From assembly GCA_003663295.1 (NCBI GenBank), contig QMZS01000033.1, positions 1 through 8,821 of the forward strand: a stretch of 8,821 bases of DNA, in the 5' to 3' direction. Every line of letters begins with the position of its first letter. Position 1 is the first letter of the stretch. A program made the translations under genes and the position numbers. A model generated the notes under the pieces. It did no database searches. It saw only the letters and a program-made list of their open reading frames with translations, and had not been told where the DNA came from. This DNA is from Candidatus Aenigmatarchaeota archaeon (lineage in GTDB: Archaea; Aenigmatarchaeota; Aenigmatarchaeia; QMZS01). Shown here piece after piece: positions 1 to 6,246 of the stretch.

Positions 1-821
1 AATCCAAAATCAAGTTGTTGCACAATGAAGGAAAAAAAAAGTCAGAAAAAAATATTAAATCAAGATTGAAATATTTATTTAAAAAATCAACTTCCGCAAA
101 AAAGAATATACCAACTGCGAAAGAAAAAATAACAAATAACAAATTAATTAAAAAAAATAAAACCAAAAAAATAAAAAAAGAATCTATTGTTTCTTTGAAA
201 AGGAAATCCGGAAAGGATTTATTGGATAGGCTAACTGTTGCTGAGGTTATGAAAAAAGCGGAGGTTATGGATATTGATTCTCTGGTTGTTGAGGTGGTGA
301 GAGAATTTTCAGAAAAGAATTGCACTGGTATTTTTATTTCAAAAAAAGAAAAAATTGTAGGGCTAATTATTCTGCCAGATATACTTGAAATATTAAGGAA
401 GAAGAAAAAAATTGCTAAATTAAAAGCAGGAGAAATTATGGGGGAACTTATATGTATGAATAAAAAAGATAGTTTGTCAAAAGCAATACTTGGCATGCAT
501 ATGCATAAATCAGGATGTATTGCGGTTAAGGACCATAAAAAAGTTATCGGAGTGGTAACAAGAAGCATGATTTTGAATAAAATCGCAAAAAATATATTTG
601 CAACAGAAAATGAGGGGCTAGTCAAGAATATAATAGAGACGAAGGTAGATAAGCTTTTAGATCTTTTGAGGAAAAAAGAGACAAATATGAAAGAACTGGA
701 AGAAAAATTAAACCTTGACAATGAAAAAATAGAAGAGTGGCTGGAAATATTAAAAAACCACAATTTAATTAAGTATAAGAAATCATTATTTGGAAAATTA
801 TTGATAGAAAATGTTAAGTAA
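1..821 (+). CDS. Tandem CBS-domain protein with C-terminal winged helix, upstream of pilus ATPase (5' partial)
   Basis: The frame is open to the left edge (first complete codon at 3) and the only early start is a TTG at 15, so the gene probably begins outside the window. Numbering from that TTG, residues 1-66 are an extremely Lys-rich, probably disordered tail. Two CBS repeats follow at about 73-130 (begins TVAEVM, ends KIVGLIILPDIL) and 136-192 (begins LKAGEIM, ends KVIGVVTRSMIL). CBS pairs usually bind adenine nucleotides such as AMP, ATP or SAM. Residues about 205-265 look like a winged helix, with KVDKLLDLLRKKE, then MKELEEKLNLDNEKIEEWLE, then LKNHNLIKYK. The stop overlaps the next gene by 11 bp, indicating cotranscription with the filament-assembly genes. 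A regulatory or nucleotide-sensing role for the ATPase is inference. No signal peptide or membrane segment is visible in the part present. Confidence 0.8.
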   Translation, partial: SKIKLLHNEGKKKSEKNIKSRLKYLFKKSTSAKKNIPTAKEKITNNKLIKKNKTKKIKKESIVSLKRKSGKDLLDRLTVAEVMKKAEVMDIDSLVVEVVREFSEKNCTGIFISKKEKIVGLIILPDILEILRKKKKIAKLKAGEIMGELICMNKKDSLSKAILGMHMHKSGCIAVKDHKKVIGVVTRSMILNKIAKNIFATENEGLVKNIIETKVDKLLDLLRKKETNMKELEEKLNLDNEKIEEWLEILKNHNLIKYKKSLFGKLLIENVK

Positions 822-2268
822 GTATAAAATTGAGTTGGAGGATTATGGCGTTGGTATAGAGATTTCAAAAAGCAAAGATGGTTTTGTTACAAATTATTTC
901 ATAAAATTTTTGGAATTAGATGAAGGTACTAAGGCGGTGTACGAAGAAATTAAAGACAGGTTAATAACACAACTTCAATTGGTTTCTTATAACACAATAG
1001 ATAAAAAGAAAAGGATTACTGATGATTTTAGGACTAAAGCAAGGGATGAAGTGGAAAAACTTATTCCAAAGATAGAAGACAATAAGAAGAATTATTTGGT
1101 TGGAATGATTGTTCATGAGATGCTTGGTTTGGGAAAATTGGAAATTTTGTTGAATGACCCGGAATTAGAAGAAGTTGTAATTAATTCCAGCAAAGAACCT
1201 GCGCAGGTATATCACCGGAAATTTGGGTGGCTGGTTACAAATATAATTCCAAAAAGCGAAGATGAAATATTGAATTATTCTTCAATTATCGGGAGAAAGG
1301 TTGGGAGACAGATTACAAATCTCACTCCTTTGTTGGATGCGCATCTTCCGAATGGAGATAGGGTGAATGCAACTTTGGCTCCTATTTCAAATGACGGGAA
1401 TACAATAACAATCAGGAAATTCAGGAAGATTCCGTGGACAATTTCAGAATTTATTTCAAATAAAACACTTGATGCGGAAGTTGCGGCTTTGTTTTGGCTT
1501 TCAATTCAATATGAATTGAATATTCTTGTATCCGGCGGAACAGGAACCGGAAAAACAAGTTTTTTAACAAGTCTGATGCCATTCATCCCTCCGAATCAGA
1601 GGATATTGTCAATAGAAGATACAAGGGAGATAAAATTACCTGATTTTTTGCATTGGGTTCCTATGGTTACAAGAGAACCAAATCAGGAAGGGAAGGGCAA
1701 GATTGATATGTTGGATTTGCTTGTAAATTCCCTGAGGATGAGGCCTGACCGGATAATTCTTGGTGAAATAAGAAGAAGCAGGGAAGCGGAAGTATTGTTT
1801 GAAGCCATGCATACAGGTCATAGTGTTTATTCAACTATCCACGCTGATACTGCGATTCAGACTTATAGGAGATTGATTAATCCCCCCATATCCATCCCGG
1901 AAACTCTGCTGGATGCAATTGATCTGTTTGTTGTGATGTTTAGAGATAGGAGGAAAGGAATAAGGAGAGTTTATGAAATAGCGGAGATACCATTTTCAAA
2001 AGGAAAAAATTTCGAGAAGATAAATCTTTTGTATAAATGGAATTCTAAATCAGATCAGATATTTAAATATCATGAAAGCAAGAAAGCAATCAACAAGTTA
2101 AAAGTATTGACAGGGTTTGGTGATTTGGAAATAAAAAGAGAACTGAGCAATCGCAAGAAAGTGTTGGAATATCTGGTTAAAAAGAATATTAAAGATGCGG
2201 CTACAGTTGAACAATATATTTCTTCTTATATAAAAGACCCGGAGAAATTGATGAAAAAAATAAGATGA
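811..2268 (+). CDS. Type II/IV secretion system ATPase (VirB11/GspE/archaellum FlaI-like)
   Basis: This is the cytoplasmic hexameric ATPase that powers assembly of type IV pilus-like or archaellum-like filaments. All motifs of the family are present: Walker A GGTGTGKT at residues 242-249, the Asp box around ILSIEDTREI (265-274), Walker B within RPDRIILGEIR (311-321), and the His box TGHSVYSTIHAD (335-346). Residues 1-220 form the N-terminal domain, including the typical segments NDPELEEVVIN and HLPNGDRVNATLAP. The length of 485 aa is normal for archaeal members. The ATG at 811 overlaps the upstream CBS gene by 11 bp; no Shine-Dalgarno sequence is seen, so translational coupling is likely. The stop TGA shares ATGA with the next start. 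The C-terminus MKKIR is duplicated as the first five residues of the next protein because of a 14-bp tandem repeat. Whether the machine is a pilus or another filament cannot be decided without the pilin genes. Confidence 0.96.
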   Translation: MLSKYKIELEDYGVGIEISKSKDGFVTNYFIKFLELDEGTKAVYEEIKDRLITQLQLVSYNTIDKKKRITDDFRTKARDEVEKLIPKIEDNKKNYLVGMIVHEMLGLGKLEILLNDPELEEVVINSSKEPAQVYHRKFGWLVTNIIPKSEDEILNYSSIIGRKVGRQITNLTPLLDAHLPNGDRVNATLAPISNDGNTITIRKFRKIPWTISEFISNKTLDAEVAALFWLSIQYELNILVSGGTGTGKTSFLTSLMPFIPPNQRILSIEDTREIKLPDFLHWVPMVTREPNQEGKGKIDMLDLLVNSLRMRPDRIILGEIRRSREAEVLFEAMHTGHSVYSTIHADTAIQTYRRLINPPISIPETLLDAIDLFVVMFRDRRKGIRRVYEIAEIPFSKGKNFEKINLLYKWNSKSDQIFKYHESKKAINKLKVLTGFGDLEIKRELSNRKKVLEYLVKKNIKDAATVEQYISSYIKDPEKLMKKIR

Positions 2269-2278
2269 AAAAAATAAG
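2251..2278 (+). repeat. Perfect 14-bp tandem duplication at the ATPase/TadC junction
   Basis: The unit ATGAAAAAAATAAG occurs at 2251-2264 and again, with no gap, at 2265-2278. The first unit encodes the last residues of the ATPase and the second supplies the start codon of the membrane protein. The unit boundary also creates the ATGA overlap of stop and start. Confidence 0.95.
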
Positions 2279-3095
2279 AAAAATAGGGAAGCTTTTACTC
2301 CCTTTATTTCCGAGTTTAGGCGTTAGATTAAAACAGGCTGAGATGGAGGTATCTGCTGAGAATTATCTTGGCAAATCAATAACAGTCTCTTTATTTTTCG
2401 GATTTATTGGTTTGATTAGCATGATTTTGTTTAATATGATTGTGAATCCCGGTGGAAATTTTTTAGCTTTTGTGGTTTTTATTCCAGTTTTCTTGTTCAT
2501 GGTTGTTTTTATGTATATCTTAGCGGGTCCGAGCATGGTTGTTTCAAAAAGGGTTGTGAATATTGAAGCCAATCTTCTTTTTTCTTTAAGACACTTGTTG
2601 GTTGAAATGAGATCTGGAATAAATAATTATGATTCTTTTGTCTCGTTGAGCAAATCAGATTACGGTGCGGTGTCTGCTGAATTTTCGAAGTTGGTAAAAA
2701 AGATTTCATATGGGGTTTCTGAAACGCAGGCTCTAGAAGAACTGATGATTAAAAACCCAAGCACAAATTTTAGAAGAGTAATTTGGCAGATACTTAATGC
2801 GATTCGTTCGGGTTCAGACCTTTCAGGGATTATTGAGGAACTTGTTAAAGAATATTCTCTTGACCAGAGAACTAAAATTAAGATGTATGGTAATCAGTTG
2901 AATTCCCTTGCTTTAGTGTATATGATTTTTGCAATAATAATGCCTTCTATAGGAATTACTTTCTTAATTATACTTTCTTTCTTTTCAGATTTTGCGATAA
3001 ATGAAGGAGTTTTGACTTTAATATTATTGATTATTATTGTATTCCAGTTTGTGTTTATAGGGGTTGTTAAATCAAAAAGACCCCAGATAGAATAA
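2265..3095 (+). CDS. Type II secretion system F / TadC-family membrane platform protein (first copy)
   Basis: A 276-aa polytopic membrane protein that would form the platform turned by the upstream ATPase during filament assembly. Hydrophobic segments lie at about residues 38-60, 66-88, 212-240 and 248-267. The central cytoplasmic part (about 100-205) is the T2SSF domain, with the typical start LLFSLRHLLVEMRSGIN and the later LNAIRSGSDLSGIIEELVKEY. The ATG at 2265 overlaps the ATPase stop by 4 bp (ATGA). A basic N-terminus (MKKIRKIGK) precedes the first membrane segment. The two adjacent TadC-like genes resemble the paired or fused platform proteins of archaeal pilus operons. It is not an obvious duplicate of the following gene: the shared plan is clear but the sequence similarity is low. 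Confidence 0.92.
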   Translation: MKKIRKIGKLLLPLFPSLGVRLKQAEMEVSAENYLGKSITVSLFFGFIGLISMILFNMIVNPGGNFLAFVVFIPVFLFMVVFMYILAGPSMVVSKRVVNIEANLLFSLRHLLVEMRSGINNYDSFVSLSKSDYGAVSAEFSKLVKKISYGVSETQALEELMIKNPSTNFRRVIWQILNAIRSGSDLSGIIEELVKEYSLDQRTKIKMYGNQLNSLALVYMIFAIIMPSIGITFLIILSFFSDFAINEGVLTLILLIIIVFQFVFIGVVKSKRPQIE

Positions 3096-3097
3096 TT

Positions 3098-4030
3098 ATG
3101 GGAAGGTATGTTGAATGGGTTGAGAAATATATAAAATATAGTGATTTCAAGATTGAGGTTGATACTTTTATTAAAATTACTTCTTCGCTTCCGTTGGTAT
3201 TTTTAATTTTAGGATTAATTTTATATCTTTTCTTTGGGTGGATATATTGTTTGGTTCCTTTGGCAATTCTGATAATTGTTGAAGGTTTAATGCATCTTAT
3301 TTTGGTGATTGTTTCAAATAAAAGGGCTTCTTTGGCGGATGAGATGTTGCCTGATGCTTTGAGATTAATTTCTTCCAATTTAAGAGCGGGGTTGATTCCA
3401 GAGAAAGCTTTGCTTGTAAGCGCTAGACCTGAATTTGGTCCTCTAAGCGAACAGATAAATGAAGCAGGGAAATTTTTAATTGTGGGACGGCAGATAAAAG
3501 ACGCGTTTGAGGCAATACCCGCTAAAATAAATTCTCCTACTTTAAGGAGAACATCAAATCTGATTGTTGAAGGAATTGTGAAGGGGAGCAGTCTTTCTCT
3601 GTTGCTTGAAGGTCTGGCGGATGATATAAAAAGCACCTCTATGTTGAGGAAAGAAATAAAGGCTCAGGTAACTGCTTATTCAATGTTTATATTTCTTGCA
3701 TTGAGTTTTGGAGCTCCTTTGCTGTATTCAGCATCATTGTTTTTAACTGAAACTTTAATTGGTCTTGGAACTGTTCTGCCTGACGAGCCATTGGCAACAG
3801 GAACAATTCAGTTAACCATGTCAGGAGTTAATTTGTCTAAAGAGTTTCTTCTATATTATTCTATAGCTATGATGGTTATATCTTCGATATTTGGCGGGAT
3901 CTTGATAGGGTTGATTCAGGAAGGCAAAGGATTTGCGGGTCTTAAATATATTGGTATGTTGTTGGTAATAGATTTGACTCTGTTTTATATAATTAAATTT
4001 ATGGTATTGAGTTCATTTGCTGTTTTCTAA
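3098..4030 (+). CDS. Type II secretion system F / TadC-family membrane platform protein (second copy)
   Basis: A 310-aa membrane protein, the second platform subunit of the same filament machine. Membrane segments are at about residues 29-48, 50-72, 192-214, 252-273 and 282-305. The cytoplasmic T2SSF region (about 76-190) includes LADEMLPDALRLISSNLRAGL and LIVEGIVKGSSLSLLLEGLADDI, the expected pair of helical hairpins. The ATG at 3098 lies 2 bp after the preceding stop, with no ribosome binding site, so it should be translated from the same mRNA. It is longer than its neighbour, mainly through an extra C-terminal hydrophobic segment. It is the last intact gene of the operon; the next 490 bases contain only relics. 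No pilin gene follows, so the filament subunits must be encoded elsewhere. Confidence 0.92.
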   Translation: MGRYVEWVEKYIKYSDFKIEVDTFIKITSSLPLVFLILGLILYLFFGWIYCLVPLAILIIVEGLMHLILVIVSNKRASLADEMLPDALRLISSNLRAGLIPEKALLVSARPEFGPLSEQINEAGKFLIVGRQIKDAFEAIPAKINSPTLRRTSNLIVEGIVKGSSLSLLLEGLADDIKSTSMLRKEIKAQVTAYSMFIFLALSFGAPLLYSASLFLTETLIGLGTVLPDEPLATGTIQLTMSGVNLSKEFLLYYSIAMMVISSIFGGILIGLIQEGKGFAGLKYIGMLLVIDLTLFYIIKFMVLSSFAVF

Positions 4031-4090
4031 TTTATGATATATGATGGAACTATTTAATCAAATTATCTACAAATTATTCCCGGTAAGAAA

Positions 4091-4503
4091 ATTCATCTCA
4101 AAGAGCATATTTCTGTTAAAGAACTGAAGAGATTAATCATAAAAGAGAGCAACAATCCTGTTAGGGACCGCTTTTTATAGATACCCCAAGTTTATTTAGG
4201 AGATACGTTATCCAAAGCAGGTGAAATGTTAGGTGTCTTAAGTTGACATTTACTAATTTTTGATTTTTCACACACGAATTTGACAGTTATGGTAAATTTA
4301 TGAAAGTTAAGTCAAAAAAATGATCTATCCGAATTTTAACCTCATAAACAAAAGAATTTTGATGTGGAATTGCCTGAAAAAACCACCAAAAAATATTTAT
4401 CTGTCAAATTATATTCTTGGATGAAATAGGGGATGAGCTGTTAAAGTTAGGATCTAGGAAAACAGGGAAGAGAATAAACTACAAAGCAACTTATATTATT
4501 TGA
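4091..4503 (+). pseudogene. Relic of an IS630-type transposase (N-terminal helix-turn-helix and C-terminal fragments)
   Basis: No intact gene lies in 4031-4519. The frame starting at 4091 reads IHLKEHISVKELKRLI, continues to NPVRDRFL, hits a TAG at 4175-4177, then reads VYLGDTLSKAGEMLGVLS. This closely follows the pattern I recall for archaeal IS630 transposase N-termini (LKEyISVeELexLI, then a helix-turn-helix with LyxGdsvxeAAxxlGvs). Further on, colinear fragments in shifting frames fit the C-terminal half. A possible DFSHT catalytic-Asp region lies near 4265. YPNFNLI followed by WNCLKK (4326-4380) resembles the YSPxLNPIE-W-LK block. LDEIGDELLKLGSRKTGKRIN (4417-4479) resembles the extreme C-terminal helix. 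A full IS630 transposase is about 330-350 aa, so roughly half is missing, with stops and frameshifts throughout. The N-terminal match is fairly firm; the C-terminal pieces are weaker. No terminal inverted repeats could be assigned. Confidence 0.6.
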
Positions 4504-4519
4504 TATTTAAATATATATA

Positions 4520-5094
4520 ATAGAAAATCCAGAATTGATTGGTTTGCTTTATTCATGCGGTTCTAAGAAATTTAATGATATTGTAGAACTCCATATAAAG
4601 AGGAAGGAATTTGCGGAGTTGATTTATAATTTAACCAATCTTGCGGAAATGAAACTAACACCCAAAGGATACTTTATATCTATCTCAGTAAAAAATCCAG
4701 TTGAAAAATTAGGACTTGATAAAAATAAGATTCCTGATTTTAAAAATGAAATTGAGAGAATTGGTTTTTTGAGGGTAAAAGTTCAATTTCAATAGCAGCC
4801 ACAGTTATAAAAATATCCGGGAAAAAAGAATAACTTGAAGAGATAAAAAAACTTTTGAAATTAGAAGATACAACTTCAATAATTTACAGGAATGGGAAAT
4901 CTTATAGATTATATCTTGAGGGGAAGAAAAGATGCAAGATTTTTAGGAACCGGATTGGTTTTTTGACTGGAGAAAAGAAAGAGAAGCTTGATAAGATGCT
5001 TCCGGTTGGTATTCAAATAGATATTTATTCAATTGATAAGATTTTTCATTCTTTGAAAAATGAGATGAAAATCAAACCCTTGTGCGTAGGGTAG
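4520..5094 (+). pseudogene. Decayed LAGLIDADG-like protein, paralogue of the intact gene at 5666-6175
   Basis: Translated across its lesions, this region aligns without gaps to the downstream gene apart from one deletion. By hand count there are 43 of 84 identities over the first domain and 49 of 79 over the second. Four differences matter. The start codon position holds ATA (4520-4522) where the intact copy has ATG. A 13-bp deletion after 4774 shifts the frame and removes the second LAGLIDADG helix (RGFFEG in the intact copy). A TAA at 4831-4833 replaces a CAA Gln codon. The stop of the intact copy is read here as CAA (5014-5016), so the frame runs on to a TAG at 5092. A TTG at 4535 could start an 86-aa first-domain product, and 4855-5094 stays open from an internal start, but neither is likely to be functional alone. 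Confidence 0.85.
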
Positions 5095-5140
5095 AAAAAC
5101 AGCATTTACGGGACGTTAATCATTAAGTTTATAGCTCAGT

Positions 5141-5170
5141 CAATCATATCGTTGTTGAGAGATATGATTG
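5141..5170. repeat. Perfect 10-bp inverted repeat (hairpin) downstream of the OB-fold gene
   Basis: CAATCATATC (5141-5150) and GATATGATTG (5161-5170) are exact reverse complements around a 10-base loop. The hairpin begins 24 bases past the stop of the minus-strand OB-fold gene. On that strand it is not followed directly by a T run; the nearest is five Ts at 5095-5099. A 3'-end or processing structure is possible. One such repeat in 9 kb of A+T-rich DNA is not far above chance. Confidence 0.5.
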
Positions 5171-5193
5171 CAAAGAACTTGGGTATATATTAC

Positions 5194-5607
5194 TCAAGCC
5201 ATTTTCTTCAATTCAAGTACCCTCAAAACCTCAAAATTAGGATTTTCTATTCTCACCATAATTTCAGGTTGGATATACCTTTCTCCATTGTATTCTTTTA
5301 TTTTCCCGATAAGGTCAACTAAATCACCTTTTTCAATAGTTTCAATTATATCAAGTTCTTTGAATATCTTGCACCTGATTGTATCTGTAGTATCATCAAG
5401 CGTCAAGCTGGCGTAATTACCGTCCTCAGAAACATATTTGTCAAGAACTGTTGCTAGAATTCTAACTCTTGAAATCTGCGTTCCATCTTCCATTTCAACA
5501 TAATTTGGGGTATACTTGTCTTCTTCAGATGTTCGGTCTATCTGAACATATTTCCCCATATTTGCGGTTTTTATATCCATTTTATGAGCAACTTGTCTTT
5601 CCTGCAT
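5194..5607 (-). CDS. OB-fold nucleic-acid-binding protein, archaeal RPA-related
   Basis: A 137-aa protein with one OB fold at about residues 44-125. The characteristic strands are ISRVRILATVLDKY, then the DGNYASLTLDDTTDTIRCKIF core, then GDLVDLIGKIKEYNGERYIQPEI. This pattern matches short archaeal RPA-like/OB-fold proteins that bind single-stranded DNA or partner with RPA in replication and repair. The ATG at 5607 is preferred because the first residues (MQERQVAHK) resemble the conserved N-terminus of such proteins. A second Met at residue 10 is less likely. No signal peptide or membrane segment is present. The gene lies alone on the minus strand, divergent from the LAGLIDADG-like gene across only 58 bp, and tail-to-tail with that gene's decayed paralogue. 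It is intact, unlike its surroundings. The exact partner and substrate are inference. Confidence 0.85.
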   Translation of the reverse strand: MQERQVAHKMDIKTANMGKYVQIDRTSEEDKYTPNYVEMEDGTQISRVRILATVLDKYVSEDGNYASLTLDDTTDTIRCKIFKELDIIETIEKGDLVDLIGKIKEYNGERYIQPEIMVRIENPNFEVLRVLELKKMA

Positions 5608-5665
5608 AATTAAATATAATTAATTTAGGTTAGGCGATAATTTTGATTATACTTGAATATATATT
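5608..5665. promoter_or_regulatory. Compact divergent promoter region between the OB-fold and LAGLIDADG-like genes
   Basis: Only 58 A+T-rich bases separate the two divergent start codons, so both promoters must overlap here or extend into coding sequence. TATA-like stretches are TTAAATATAATT at about 5610-5621, suited to rightward transcription, and TATAATC on the minus strand at about 5644-5650, suited to leftward transcription. Both would give very short leaders. The A+T richness makes individual boxes uncertain. Confidence 0.35.
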
Positions 5666-6175
5666 ATGGAAAATCCAGAACTTACGGGTTTATTGTATTC
5701 CTGCGGTTCAGTGAAATCGAAAAATATAATTGAGATTCAGACCAAGAGAAAGGAACTTGCGGAGTTGATTTGCAACATGACAACTCTCGCAGATATAAAA
5801 ACCAATTCCAGAGGTTATTCAGTTCAGGTAACTGGAAAGAATTTGATTAAAAATTTTGGCATCGATAAAACTCAAATTCCTGATTTAGAGGATAAAAAAA
5901 AGAGAACAGATTTTCTGAGGGGATTCTTTGAGGGAAAAAGTTCAATATCAATTATAACCAGAATTATAAGGATCTCCGGGAAAAAAGAACAACTTGAAAA
6001 GATAAAAAAACTTTTGAATTTTGAGAATGTTGATTCAGTAATTTATCCGACTGGAAATTATTACTCTTTGTATATCGAGGGGAAAAACAGGTGTGAAGTT
6101 TTTAGGGATAAAATAGGGTTTTTAACCAGAGAAAAGAAAGATAAACTGGATAAACTGATTTCGTTTGGAATTTGA
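5666..6175 (+). CDS. LAGLIDADG-fold protein lacking both catalytic aspartates (intact copy)
   Basis: A 169-aa protein with the two-repeat layout of LAGLIDADG endonucleases. Domain 1 (about 1-72) opens with LTGLLYSCGS at 6-15. Domain 2 (about 80-169) opens with FLRGFFEGKSS at 83-93 and ends with the typical RCEVFRDKIGFLTREKKDKLD. In active enzymes the eighth residue of each motif is an acidic metal ligand. Here it is Cys13 in motif 1 and Lys91 in motif 2, so DNA cleavage is not expected. It is a stand-alone gene, not inside an intein or a recognised intron. The start ATG follows TTGAATATATATT, and the same 13 bases recur over the stop codon. A decayed paralogue sits at 4520-5094 and shares the YSC residues, so the loss of motif 1 predates the duplication. 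A DNA-binding or regulatory role, as in WhiA, is inference; it may simply be decaying. The family call is from motifs only. Confidence 0.7.
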   Translation: MENPELTGLLYSCGSVKSKNIIEIQTKRKELAELICNMTTLADIKTNSRGYSVQVTGKNLIKNFGIDKTQIPDLEDKKKRTDFLRGFFEGKSSISIITRIIRISGKKEQLEKIKKLLNFENVDSVIYPTGNYYSLYIEGKNRCEVFRDKIGFLTREKKDKLDKLISFGI

Positions 6176-6214
6176 ATATATATTTTAAAATAGATATTTC
6201 ACCGCAGAAATTTT

Positions 6215-6230
6215 GAAACATTTAAATTTT
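6215..6230 (+). promoter_or_regulatory. Probable archaeal BRE/TATA promoter of the glycan unit
   Basis: GAAACA (6215-6220) followed by TTTAAATTTT (6221-6230) resembles a BRE plus TATA box. Its centre lies about 23-25 bases before the ATG at 6247, the spacing expected for a leaderless or near-leaderless archaeal transcript. No Shine-Dalgarno sequence precedes the ATG, which agrees with this. A second TATA-like run at 6176-6192 is an alternative that would give a leader of about 35 bases. Confidence 0.45.
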
Positions 6231-6246
6231 ATTTCCAATTATTTTA

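Noticed and set aside
130..180. Dense A-rich stretch as a possible intergenic or regulatory element
   Set aside because: It is the coding sequence of the Lys-rich tail of the CBS protein; the frame is continuous through it.
2254..2260. A7 run as a programmed -1 ribosomal frameshift site joining the ATPase to TadC
   Set aside because: In the ATPase frame the run is phased as G AAA AAA and A AAA ATA, neither of which permits good re-pairing in both sites, and no stimulatory structure is evident.
3067..3636. Long open frame (189 codons) on the minus strand inside the second TadC gene
   Set aside because: It is antisense to a clear membrane-protein gene, has no recognisable domain, and its openness follows from the codon composition of the real gene.
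4243..4285. Two TTGACA hexamers that look like bacterial -35 boxes
   Set aside because: No matching -10 boxes lead into a gene, the gene set is archaeal, and the sites fall in a pseudogene.
4277..4410. Perfect 10-bp inverted repeat AATTTGACAG (4277-4286) / CTGTCAAATT (4401-4410), a possible MITE or IS end
   Set aside because: It lies inside the transposase relic rather than at its edges, is short and A+T-rich, and about one such pair is expected by chance within this gap.
4855..5094. A separate small gene of 79 codons
   Set aside because: Its translation is the second domain of the LAGLIDADG-like pseudogene, open only downstream of the frameshift and nonsense codon, with no promoter or start of its own.
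5132..5172. TAGCTCAGT followed by a stem-loop and TTGCAAA, reminiscent of a tRNA D-arm and a Cys anticodon loop
   Set aside because: The anticodon stem does not pair, no T-arm or acceptor stem can be found, and the strongest pairing is the 10-bp hairpin, which conflicts with a cloverleaf.
5168..5416. Open frame on the plus strand opposite the OB-fold gene
   Set aside because: It is antisense to a recognisable OB-fold protein and shows only low-complexity Ser/Ile-rich translation.
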